Shown here one piece after another: positions 1-11,200 of a DNA stretch of 64,000 bases. The stretch is from Tetrapyrgos nigripes. Lineage: Eukaryota > Basidiomycota > Agaricomycetes > Agaricales > Campanellaceae. The first letter of the stretch is position 1; each line of letters starts with the position of its first letter. The notes under the pieces were generated by a model. The model saw only the letters and a list, made by a program, of their open reading frames with translations. It was not told the DNA's origin and ran no database searches. The stretch covers positions 62,001 to 126,000 of the forward strand of contig JAACJM010000065.1 of the NCBI GenBank assembly GCA_013368315.1. Direction: 5' to 3'. A program made the translations under genes and the position numbers.

Positions 1-393
1 TATTGACGATACGAAATTTGAGCCATTTGACCGGAAGCGAAGCGAGCAGGAGTGGACAAAGCCCAACGGCTCTGACTGAGCTATTAAATACCATTACGTG
101 ACGCGTCTAGGCATCACGTGTAACATCGCGTTGATGACTCGCACTGGGCCTGCAAGGTCTTAAGACAAACAACCGGGCAAGGATGTTTCAGAGATAAGGA
201 TACATTGAGAACTCGTGTTTACGTCGTGTTCGTACAGAAGCAAACTCCACCTCCATTCAACCTCCATTGCAAATCTATAAAAACCACCAAATCGGCGAGA
301 CCTCGTCCTACACGTTTTCAGACTTAGTCCGTTTGCATACAATCATGAAGGGCTGTAATCAGTCCCCTATCGGAGACCGGAAGCAGGATTGCA
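1..393. other. Left edge, no gene seen
   Basis: No reading frame with recognisable protein features was found. The stretch lies downstream of the amidohydrolase stop codon (394-396, minus strand) and probably holds its 3' untranslated region. Confidence 0.5.
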
Positions 394-1909
394 TTACTGA
401 GCCCGCGGGACAAGCCCCAGATTGTAAATTCGGTTGGCATTGTGAAAGAGAGCATTCTCCGCGATAGTGACAGCTTGAAGTTCCGTCAGTTCATTTGTCT
501 TGACAATATCTGATAGAACCTGATGAACAGGTCAGCCGAGCAACATCGCCAGGAAATCTTAGAACACAGGAACATACGTCGTATAAAGCCTGTCTAGCTT
601 GGATGGAACCTAGATAGTACGATTCAGGCCACCAGTGACCGTCAGCTGTACCACGACTCGTATCAGATACCTCATTAATGTCCCGTGTAAGTGGAGTGGT
701 GACGCACTGGACCACATAATTTTGTTGGTTGGACACAGGTCGAGCACTTCGCGTACAATAGCCCGCTGACCGGGACCCGAGACGAAAGGAAAGATCTTGA
801 GTTGACAATAGTTTAGTCAGACGAGCTGCTGGAGAAAATGTCTGTTACATACTTCCCCAAAGTCGCAGAAAACGTTTCTGTATACAGCAGTCAAATAACC
901 CGCTTCTTTGGTGTAGGGGTATGATGAATGTAAGAGAACGAAAGGCGTGTTAGGGTATTCTTTGATGATAGGTTGCATATGTGCTGGGGAGGAGTACAAA
1001 AGACTTATATCGTTATCACCTAGTCCTGTATGAAACTGTACTGAAAGGGGTATGAGCCACAATATATTATGGACGGACGACATGACAGACCTGGCTTTTT
1101 GTATCTCCCAGCGATTGCCAACCCAAGGTGGACAATTTTATCGTTCAGTTCTTTGTGAGCCAGCCGTATTCTACTGGTAGCTCTGTAAGTAGCTAGCAGG
1201 TCTAGCAAGCCCTCTGTCACTTTATCGTCGGAGATAATGCCAACCGGAGACGTAATGTTTAGTCCAGTACGATAACAGGCGATCGACTTGAAGCCGACGA
1301 TCTCCGAGTCTAAGCAAGACAGCAGCAGAAATGCATCCAGCTGCTCAAAGAAGGTGGCGCGCAAGTTATCGCCCACGTTTGGAGCAGTGAGATCAATATT
1401 TTCAAAAAGCTTTTTCAAGATAATCTGTGACAAATGGCGAAGCTTGAGTACATCTGAAAATCAGCAAGATATCGCATTCTCACCTCAGCCTCATGCTCTA
1501 TCCTGACAATTCTCCTCGTATCGCACCCAAACCGTCTATGCCATTTCCAGTCCTCTGCCCACTCTGCAACACCACCAAGACCGTCGTCTAGCAGTATACT
1601 CTGGATCTTGCAGGGAATCATGAATTTATCACAGAGCTCGTCATAATCAAGGCCATTCCGTTTGGATTTGATTTCGGTCCAAGATATAGTGTTCTCGTCC
1701 AGTTCCAAAACTTTGGCCAGCTGAGTTGTAGCCCGCAAACATGCCAAAGTGTGTACGGCATCTTCACTGAGAGCTCCACCCTGAGCTTCAGATATAAGAC
1801 CTTCAAATGGAACGTGAGACCGATAAGATTCCTTCAGGAGAGGATGCGCATGGTTATCGATAGCGGGGAAAGTGAAGACAGTCTTGAAAAGAGACTCTAG
1901 TTTGGACAT
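394..1909 (-). CDS. FluG-type metal-dependent amidohydrolase, stand-alone
   Basis: Six exons on the minus strand: 1909-1484, 1424-1091, 1040-853, 795-708, 645-578, 519-394; they sum to 1230 bp (409 aa) with all phases matching. An HAH metal-binding pair sits at residues 20-22 after the IDN strand. Later come the FHTGLGDND block and the STDGHWWPE block, both hallmarks of the amidohydrolase_2 domain at the N terminus of FluG. In Aspergillus FluG this domain is fused to a glutamine-synthetase-like domain; here the stop follows directly after the amidohydrolase part, so the synthetase half is absent. Substrate is unknown. The ATG at 1909 is chosen because it directly precedes the conserved N terminus. 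It is divergent from the BolA gene with only 92 bp between start codons. An uncharacterised hydrolase role is the safe reading; a developmental-signal role would be inference from FluG. Confidence 0.88.
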
Positions 1910-2001
1910 GGTCAAGTCAACAGCAAGGCAGGTGATGACGTCGACGATTGTCAATTCCCATATCTGATAAGATTACTCCACCTCCTTCTCCAGGTCGAAA
2001 A
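1910..2001. promoter_or_regulatory. Shared divergent promoter region, 92 bp
   Basis: The whole space between the start codons of the amidohydrolase (minus) and the BolA-like gene (plus) is 92 bp, so both promoters and 5' leaders must lie here or overlap the neighbour. It includes a pyrimidine-rich stretch around 1975-1995. No core promoter element can be assigned with certainty. Confidence 0.4.
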
Positions 2002-2420
2002 ATGCCAGTTGATACCAAGGAGCTCGAGAACGTTATTCGGAATCTCCTTCCAGTGGCTCACTTAGAGATAGAGGACCAGTCGAACGGTTGCGGAGAAAAT
2101 TACTCGATAATCCTTGTCAGTGAGGTGCGTCGTTTTATGTTTCCATGGCGTTTTGTGGACTAGACTTTTCTGCCCTGTAGGCTTTTGAAGGAAAGACTAC
2201 ACTTGCACGACACAGATGGAGTAAGTCTCCTTGCACTCATCACCAGCAGTCTCTGAACTGTATTTCCAGTAAATGAACTGTTGAAGGATCAGATAGCTAA
2301 GATGCACGCGTTCTCCCAGGTTATTTTTCTTCTGCTGCGATCCTTTCTCGATTCTGAAAATCAGTCAAGAAAACGTTTACACCGAAACAATACGAGGCGT
2401 ACTTGGCAAAGGGAGCTTGA
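2002..2420 (+). CDS. FRA2: BolA-like protein (BOLA2/Fra2 type)
   Basis: Four exons, 2002-2124, 2181-2220, 2270-2319 and 2370-2420, encode 87 aa, the usual length of cytosolic BolA2. The monothiol-glutaredoxin partner signature is present: SNGCGEN with Cys30, and the invariant His67 in KMHAFSQKTF. These are the residues that, in characterised BolA2 proteins, help bind a [2Fe-2S] cluster bridged with glutaredoxin 3/4 in cytosolic iron sensing and Fe-S delivery. The open frame extends upstream without an ATG, so ATG 2002 is the first usable start and gives the expected length. The intron before exon 4 uses AG 2368-2369; an AG five bases earlier would break the frame. Confidence 0.93.
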
Positions 2421-2643
2421 GAGAAAAGAGCGTCGGGGTTTTGTGTTCCTTTCCTTGTTGTATTCTTGGAAGCAGGGGGAATTTCGATAGTCCTCCAATC
2501 TGGTATGAAAAAAAATGAACAGAACCAAAGTTTGAAAGTTGAGAGAGTCCGGTGAAGACGGAAACAAGCTAGTACTGGTAGGAGGTTAATGTGGAAACCT
2601 CCTTCTAATCAACCACACTCACCCCGTAATCGATACTACTCTC

Positions 2644-4935
2644 ATGTTCGAACCTCCATATCCACCATACGATCCTACAGATAAATCAGGGTAAGTGAAC
2701 CTCGCTTCTTGGTACAGTTTGACATTCACCTCGACGAATTAGGTTTTCGTGAGTTCACGCAAGTCTTGGTCAAGCCTACTGCAAGCCTTACGCGACTCCA
2801 GTTATGAAACCGTGCTAAAGCGCTGGCCTATCATCCTCACTAGCATCGTAGATCAACTGCACCGAGAAAACCACGACCTACATCAGTCTACCCAGCAGGA
2901 AACAGATTCCTCAAGAAAGGCTACTCTGGAAAAGAAGCTGGAAGAGAGTAAATCCATCATCGAACAGGTCAGCAAATTGAAGTATCAGATGGCCAGGGAC
3001 CATGTCATGGAGTGCGTATCTTTACGATGGCCGGCGTTCACTGTTCCAATCTCCGTATAGGCCCATTCCTGAAGACGGGGAACCTCATGCGGAACTATAC
3101 AATTCGGAATTAGACCGACTCGCAAAGTCTGCCAAAAATACATGGTTCACCGCTCCCTGGTTATATGCAGAGTAAGGAAACACGTCCTTCCGAAATATTC
3201 AAGTCCCGAACTCACTCTAATGACAGGTGCTACCTGTGCGCATCTTAGCTGCTAATGGTTTCCTCATCAAAGGCTTACGCATCAACCACCCAGATACCGC
3301 CTTCTGCGCTCCATGTTCATCCAATCAACACACTGGCACGATTATGACCCTTTTGCTGCTCAGAAGAAAGACGTTTTCAGAAAGTCCGGCAATTCGATCT
3401 ATGGTGCGTACGTCCACAGCCTTCAAAGCATCGTCTGATAAAAGCGATCGCACAGGTATTGCGAAGATGATGCATGACCTACAGAAAGAGAAGGCAGCAA
3501 TAAAGAACAACACCGAGAACCTCAAAGTCTTTTTCCTGGAGATGATTCAGATGTGTCTTTGGTGCGTCAGTAACGGCTTTCGCGTTTGCAGTCTACCGAC
3601 TTTGATCTTCACAGGGGCAATGCAACTGTACTATTTATTTCCCAGATTCTCGCCCATTTGCTGAGAACACTCGTATAGGATCTGTCGTTGTTGACACACA
3701 TGTCCGTCTCCGACATTGAGCGGCTGCAAGCATTCGAGAAAGACGCTCAGGCAGCTAGGCAAGCTTTTATAATGCGGGACGATCAAGAAGCGGCTTGGAA
3801 CCAACTCCAGGCATCGAAGGATGGACGTGTAGACTTCGTATTGGATAACTGTAAGTCTCGCCGTTTTTCGGTGTAATTTTCATGCTGAATTTTCTAGCTG
3901 GTTTCGAGGTAAATCCCAGCTAAGTGACTGAATGTCGTGATACTCACTCTTGAGCTCCAGCTATTTACCGACCTCGTGTTTGCTGATTTCCTGGTCACTT
4001 GTACCCCATACGTTTCGAAAGTAGTCTTCCAGTACGTGGTCTTGCTTTCCATATACCTACGGAAGACAACTCATACACCTTCCAGTCCAAAACTCATTCC
4101 TTGGGTACGTCACTATATGAAGGTTCACATCTACGCATTTGACAACGCATCCGAGTCTTTAGTTCGTATCAGATGTTACACCTCCTGATTTCACCCAAAC
4201 CATCAGCAACCTCTCGGATCCAGCCTTTTTGGAGTCTTCCCCTTCACCTGACCAACAGGATCATCTTCACGAACTGGCAGCACGGCTAAAGCAACACGTC
4301 GACAATGGTACCTTTTCCATGTCCGTCCCTTTGCATACTCCCCTCGGGGGTGGAAGCGACGGGAAAGGAGCCGCTTTCTGGACCACCCCTGTGCCTTATT
4401 GGGATATGGAGGCCTATGACAGGGAGCTTTGGGAGAGCCTTAGACAAAGCAGCTTGGTTATCTTCAAAGGCGATTTGAAGTAAGTACTAGTCAGCTATGT
4501 ACTCCGAATAGACCAATTACTGACTTGTTCATGCAAGCTATCGCAAGTAAGTAGAAGTCCCGTTTCATTCGCTATTTTGCCTTCATGCTTTGTTTCAGAC
4601 TTACCGGTGACATACAATGGCCGGCATGGACACCGTTCGCTGAGGCACTGGGTGAGCAATTCTTGTCACTGTACTCGGATGCATATCAGATCAGCAGCTG
4701 ACTGAACCTGCTATCAGGACCATTGGCCGGGTCCTTCCCACTCCTTAGCTTGCGGACTAACAAAGCAGATGTTGCAGTTGGTTTAGATAAACAGAAGGTG
4801 GCGGAAACGGAAGAGAAAGACCCGAAATGGAGGGTCAACGGGAAGTGCGTTTTCTTTATTTGTCATTCATGGAGAATTAGCAATAATGGCCGTTGACTTT
4901 ACCTTAGGTTTGCTCTTATCTCGTTCTGCACTTAG
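2644..4935 (+). CDS. DUF89/ARMT1-family protein with micro-exons
   Basis: Seventeen exons: 2644-2690, 2743-2748, 2802-3011, 3061-3171, 3227-3235, 3294-3403, 3456-3561, 3615-3627, 3679-3850, 3898-3908, 3961-4031, 4086-4104, 4163-4479, 4538-4546, 4599-4651, 4718-4844, 4908-4935. They sum to 1419 bp (472 aa) with every phase matching. The protein reads as the DUF89 fold: early KRWPIILT block, CLWGNATDLSLL in the middle, then DNSGFELFTDLVFADFL, which carries the metal-site Asp and Asn residues of this family. Family members are metal-dependent phosphatases acting on damaged phosphometabolites; human ARMT1 was also reported as a PCNA carboxyl methyltransferase. Exons of 6, 9, 13, 11 and 9 nt are unusually small; without them the conserved frame cannot be joined. 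Cellular role here is inferred from the family only. Confidence 0.92.
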
Positions 4936-5450
4936 CCTAATAGAGCGTCAAGAAAGTTGCCTTGAATTGTACAAGAAATGAAGAAAGCTGTTAGATTATC
5001 ATTTTCCCATTGCTGCAGTTTGTTTCTCGCCCGCAACCAGACGATGCACGAAATCACCACTCAGTGGTCCCAGACCTGACTAAACAATAAGTCATCGAAC
5101 GAATCACCATTTTGGCAAGTATAAGAATGAAGTAAGGGATGCGTTTCACCTGGCACATCAGCAAAACCCACTTCATTCCACTGACTGCATGGCATGCTTG
5201 AGTTCTGATACTGGGAGATGGTGTCGCGTTGCTTCTCTGTCACGAGAAAAGAAAGAGATGAAATGATGATGCAGAGGATAGAATTCCTGTTCCTATACTA
5301 GTGGCTGACGTTGAACAATCAATAAATCAGATAAAATAAAATGATATATTATTATAGAACAAGATAGCAATTTCAGTGGGATCAGACAAAGTCTATGATA
5401 GCTTGAAAGGTAGCTTTTCGAGTAGATGGCCGAATACCTGGACCTGCTTT
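4936..5450. other. Intergenic, convergent 3' ends
   Basis: Space between two convergent genes. It contains an AT-rich run near 5320-5360 that would suit 3'-end processing of one of the transcripts. No coding signal was seen. Confidence 0.5.
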
Positions 5451-7771
5451 TTACTCCTCATCCGAGCTCTCTGTAACATATCCATCATCCTCTTCCTTCT
5501 CCTTGCCTTTATACCCACCATTCGTGTCCAGGCTCCGTCTCCCGTCCAGACTTTTCCTACCACTCTTCCCTCCATTTCCACGACTGAACAACTCGACAAC
5601 GATCTGTCCGCCCCCTCGTCCTAATCCTTCCACATCTGAGAGTTTGATTCCACAAGCCCAAGGTATCGGGTTTCGTGGATAAGAAGTAGAAAGTGTGAAA
5701 CCCCACCATTCCTTCGCTGCCTTTTCCTTGTCTCCCCCTTCATCAATGGCTTTGATAGCTATCAGCGATTCGACAAACGTCTCTGGATCGCCATCAGAGA
5801 CAGAAACCCCGGTGGCTTCATCAGAATGAAGGTTCACATCAACCCATGCGAAGAGCTTCCCGACTGTGTCGTCTTCCCCAGAGTTAAACTTCCGAACCAA
5901 CCTCCTGCCATCAGGCATCCTGGCTGCAATTCTGATAGGACCTTCCCCGTCGCCTCCTACACCACCTGCTCCACCAGTTGTAGTGAACCCATAATAGTGT
6001 CTAAAAAGCCCACGAACTCTTTCTCTCTCCTCTTTCTCCCTTACTTCCCTCTGTAGACGAAGGTTCTCAGCCTCAGCTTCACGCTGAACTCTTTGTCTCT
6101 CCTCTTGCTCTTCCCTCATTCTAGTCTCCAACCTCTCACGATCCCTGCGTTCACTTTCTTCAAATGCACGGTCTTGCTCCTCTCGTAGTCTTCTCTCGTT
6201 TTCTCTAGCTCTTCGTTCGGTTTCTTTGGCGGTTTGCACCTGAGCCTGAGTTTGTCGTACGCGCGAGAGATATGATGTAACACGAGGAAGGAGGGTGTTT
6301 TCTAGGTGGTTCACAAGGGATTGAGGGGTACATGCATCCAGGCCAGAGTGTCTAGAGAGAACTGTGAGAGAAGGATTTGTCGGATTTCTGTCGCGTCCAG
6401 AAGCGCCAGACGACGATGCATCATTATTGGAGGCAATAAATGACCGGGATGGCTGGAGGGCGACGAATGCCACGAAGGGGAACTAGAGGTTAAAAAAACA
6501 TTCCATTAGGTAGTTGGTCATGAGGACGACATCACACACAAAAAGGAATGTACTCACAGTCGTACACCCTAATTTCTTAGCGGCCTGCCAAGCTTCCTTA
6601 TCCCTAACGTCGCCACCCCAAACATAGAAATTGTTTTTGTGCAGAATTCGAAGCAAAGAGTTTGAAGTGAGGGTTGTCCTAAAATCAAAATTAGCATTCA
6701 AGCTGAAGCGCTGAAGGAAAAAAAAACAAAAAACACTCACCTCTTGAACTCGGCCACATCGTCATGTTCCTCGCTCACCAATACTATACAACCTACCCTC
6801 GCCTCCTTCTCAACGACGCGTAGAGCGTGTTCATATGAACCTAACTGGAAGTCGGGTAGATATCTTTGTCTATCGCTACTGTTGACATGTGGAAGGGACA
6901 GAGATGGTGATGAAGGTGACGAAGGGCCCAGAAGAGCATCTAGTTCCGCGTCCACGTCTACGTCCTTGGTACCATGAGCCCCAAAAGCACGAGACGCAAG
7001 CCTGGAGCTCGACGCCTCAGAATTTGATGGCCCAGAGATACCGGAGGAAACCCCCTCAGACGGCGACCTGCCCAGACATATGGCTCCAGTCTCTTCCTCC
7101 AACTCGCGAATCCACCTCTCTATTCCTCCTCGTCCGGAGCCGCCAGGAGGTGTAGAGCGAAGCCGTGGGTTGTACCACCAGTTCAATAAATTAAGCGAGA
7201 GGAAGGGTAAATGCGGTAGAGGAAGAAGTCGCAGAGGTATGCGGAGAACAGAGAATACGAAACGGAAGAGGGATGAAATTAAGTGTAGCGGATAGGTTAT
7301 GAAGGTGAACGCCGTAGCTCGATGAGGTGCAGCAGGCGGGCGATACTAGAAGCAAGATTGAGATGGAAATACACGCCAAGTATGACGAGGACACGTACAT
7401 TATCACCTCTGCCTCCCGAATGAGAGGATCGTTTTCCATGTCATCCAGACCAGTATGCTGAGCAGAGTCATCCACATCAAATGTCTCAAAGGTCGCCAGG
7501 TGTTGGAAGTCTCTCAGGTCAGTATTTGAGTTTGAGGTATGCCTGACGGGAGGTGGTGCACCACTTTCGAATATCATTTCTGCTGCTCTCTAGAAATAGA
7601 TGGTTGGCCTTCAGCGCTTTCAGAGGTAGGAGAAATATTCACTTGGACATCCCAATCAACGCTCTCTAATATGCCGATAGTCACTTCATCATCGGCTCCG
7701 TTGGTCAAGTCGCGTAGTTGATTCAGAGCAGCCGTTTGGGACGACGTCAGCGAAGAACGTTCTGCCGACAT
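5451..7771 (-). CDS. UBX-domain ERAD factor, UBXD8/FAF2-like
   Basis: Five exons: 7771-7643, 7589-7407, 7345-6741, 6678-6558, 6482-5451, giving 689 aa with consistent phases. Order of parts: an N-terminal UBA-like helix bundle (about residues 10-55), a hydrophobic hairpin around residues 110-145 starting exon 3, a thioredoxin-like UAS domain containing the NNFYVWGGD strand, a long charged Glu/Arg coiled coil, and a C-terminal UBX domain with IRIAARMPDGRR and the FTLSTSYPR loop. This layout is that of UBXD8/FAF2 and fungal Ubx2-type proteins, which sit in the ER or lipid-droplet membrane by the hairpin and recruit Cdc48/p97 through the UBX domain for ER-associated degradation. The protein is longer than human FAF2 because of Ser/Gly-rich linkers and an acidic tail. 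The exact orthologue (Ubx2 versus UBXD8) is not settled. Confidence 0.85.
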
Positions 7772-8285
7772 TTAGTTGGCCTCGTAGTTGCGCTAGAGAT
7801 TATTTCAGGGAGTCGGAAAGGCGTCAATGCTGTAAACAAGAGAGGTGTAGAACAGCGGGCACAGTGCACTGATGTATCACGTACGTGCAACAGCAAGCTG
7901 TGGACAAACAACGTATCACCGCAGCCAAATTGAGCTATGTATAGTTGTATTTTTCTCTATATGGAGTGCTATGATACCAAGTAAAAGGTTTGCTATCGGC
8001 TACAGTATGTATGCTAAATGAGAGCGAATTAAATGCGCAGAGTATGATGATGAGGATAGGAATAAGATATGTGATAGCAAACCAAAGCAATGAAGCAAGG
8101 ATCCAGTGTGCGTAAGACGATGTGAGGTATGTTAACATGAAGCGAATGAGCGCGTGAGTGAGTGGGCATGCTGTAGGCAAGTGAGGTAGATGGTAAGATA
8201 TGCAACGGAAAACGAAACGGATGTAACCCAAACCAATGAAAAAATGAAGTGATAGATGGAATAAAAAGCAACAAAGCCAACACAT
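7772..8285. other. Intergenic: UBX promoter and RPO41 3' region
   Basis: Lies upstream of the UBX gene start and downstream of the RPO41 stop, both on the minus strand. It contains several overlapping open frames of low-complexity, hydrophobic composition that I take as chance. No other feature was seen. Confidence 0.5.
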
Positions 8286-11200
8286 CTATGAGAAGAAATA
8301 CTGTGAAGCCTTGATGGCCTGGACATTGAAATCTCCCTTCTTCGGCAAAGGTGGAATCAAATCTGTCAAGTTGACAAACTTGCCCATCAGGTCCTTGCTA
8401 ACCTTCTCCTCTTGTAGCTTTCTGAGCCGCTGAGCTCGAGCACGAGGGGATTCGTATTCATCGTCTTCATCGTTTTCCTCCTGGTCGAAATCGTTCTCCG
8501 TGTACTCGTCTTCCTCTGCATTATCCTCTTTCGCTTCAATGGATGAAGCAACCTCCTCAGTATCGGCAGACAGTTCGTTCAATAATTCTTTCAGTTTTTC
8601 ACTATCCTCGGATTCGTCCAGACTACTCTTCTCCTCTTCCGAAATCTTCACCAACTTGCCAAGTCCCGAGCTGGTTGATTTGCCTGAAAGGTTGATCCCG
8701 AGCTTCTTAGCTTGCTCTGGGGAGAGCACCATCTTGGATCCGGCGTCGCGTAAAGCTTTGTTGAGAACACCAGTGCGCAAGTGGACGAGAGGTATTTTGT
8801 AGTCTTTATAACGGTCCATGAACTGTATTCAATAAGAAATCAGATATGTAAATGCATTTACATATTGTGAACACGAACCTCATTATGCAACCTGGTCAAC
8901 ACATCTGATGAGTGCAGCCCAATGAACGTATTCCGAATGATAGTGCTCATGTTATCAATGTCGCATGCATGCGTCCAGTACGAATCGTGTACAGCCGCGA
9001 AAGTGAGTCCTTGAGCCTACAAGAAACATTCAATTTCCGCTTATCATCAGGACATTAGAGGAAGAACTCACTCGACACTCGAGAGCAGTCATCATCATGT
9101 GCGTAGCATCCAAACTGTGAATGAAGTTAGGCGGGAAGGCACTGGCTTGCTTCATCGTGTTCACTGTACCAGAGATGAACGTTAATACAATTAATGGGTA
9201 GTAAAAGTGGACAACACCGACCTTCCGAAGGCACATTAGGATCACTGATATAGACACTCTGCATCGAAGTCAGGATCTGCTTCCTTTTCGGCTTCCTATA
9301 CGGCTGGACCACAGGTAAACCCAATGGCGTAGTCCATATCACACTCGTCATCTGTTCCTTCCTCAAAAAGTCGACCGAAGGGCTGCGTGCAGACTTGCGA
9401 GACCTGGCGGACGTCTTCTTAGCTCTATATTCCTCTAAAGCCTCCTTGATCCTCTTCCCATCAATAGACTTGGCAATCAATCTAGCACAGAGCGTCAACC
9501 ACGTCTGGATATCCTTTGCTCCCGTGAAAAGATCCCCGATACACGCAAGAACCACTTTAGCGAGGTATGCGCTGACACCCCAGACATCCTCTTCAGCGAA
9601 CATCTTGGACACTCGAATCTGTTTTTCAATCTGCTCACGAGCACCGATGAACGTTACACCATAGACAGTTGTCATCACAGTCTGCTTGACAAGTTTACGA
9701 GTGATTTTGCCTTTGAGGAGGAGAGCGTATTTCTCGCCTTTCTCGGCATCTTTTTCCAGAACCACTTCAGCCATCCTGCCGACGTAGGTGTAAACATCAG
9801 AAGGACGGTCACCGGCAGCAAGATTGACTTGGGCAGCACCACGAGAGTCACCTCCAAGTGCAGCGTAGTGTTGTAGACCGTTGCAAGTACCATCCTGGTG
9901 AACCGGTAAACAAGATACAAATTTGAGAGGATCAGGGGAGTCGAGAGCAGCAGTGAGTTCCATGCAAGCGCCCAAACATTGCCAGGGGTCGTCAGCGTGC
10001 GACCACCATTTTTGACCCTGGAGTGACGAGGAAATAAATATCAGTCGACAATTAGAAATTCTCTGCGAATGCTCTTACCTCAAGTGGTTTTTCCGCAGAG
10101 TCCCTAATCTCATCCAATCTATCGTCCACGAATTTTACACGTTCATCAAAGTTGGCCTTGTCAAATCCATACAAGTTGGCAATATGGATCTTCAACCATC
10201 TCATTCCACGTTCACCAAGGGGTTTACCATCAGCAAAGATGAGGAGACCACGCGAAAGGTCGTCACCAATGTGGTTCAGATGTGGTGGAATGGGGTATGC
10301 ACGACCACGGAAATCGATGTTATGTGGGAAGTATATGGTGTCACCAAGGAACTGGAAGAATACGCGTCAGATACCCAATCAATACGCTGGCGATCAAGGA
10401 TGCAACTTACAGTCCTAGCAATCTCAATCTTGTAGTTCACATTACACCTGTCCGAGTGAGTGTTGGCCTTTGCTTGAGTCCATGACTTCATCCGTGCCAC
10501 ATAGTTGGTTTTAGATTTGACACTGACATCCTCGGGAGCAGGAGGCTCGGGTTCAGGCTCATCGTGGACAACAGGAGGAAGTTTGCCGAGACGTTCTCCA
10601 GAGTTCCAAACCTGTGAGACGAATCTCATCAGTAAAGGTCACAAAGAAGTCAACAAATCTGTACCTGTAGAACAACATCAAAAACTTTCCTGTTGATCTT
10701 CCAAGGCGTACTTCCCAGTACATCCAGACCGGTATAAATGTGCTCTATGTGTCCTTCACGGTCGGCCTTTTTGAGAGTGGCAGCTTGTTCGACAGAATCT
10801 TTGTACCGCATAACCTGAACTATCATCATTGTTCAAACTCGTTTAGTATGAGAACTCTCAGTAAGTATAGAGTCAACTTACCCGGACTGTACAAATATCC
10901 ACCCGTGGTGGGAGCTATCCAGTTCCTGGGTTTGATCAACATGGGTAATTGTCTAGGATGCAACGTCTCCCGAACACTGTCATTGGCGATGCGTTCAGAT
11001 ACAGCAGGATTTAACCGGATGACACCAAGCTTTTGACCACGGTGATGCTCATAGCTGTGGTAAAAAGCAGGCTGGACTTCATGGCTGGAATAGACGTCAG
11101 TAAAACACGTAATTATAATGATAATCATAAAATACTCACAACTCTTGTCCATTTTTCACTGCCGTTCTGACTACTTCTGCGACTTCCATCAAACACTCTA

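Noticed and set aside
7935..8326. Overlapping hydrophobic minus-strand frames in the RPO41-UBX spacer
   Set aside because: Low-complexity, mutually overlapping, no splice or start support; likely 3' untranslated sequence.
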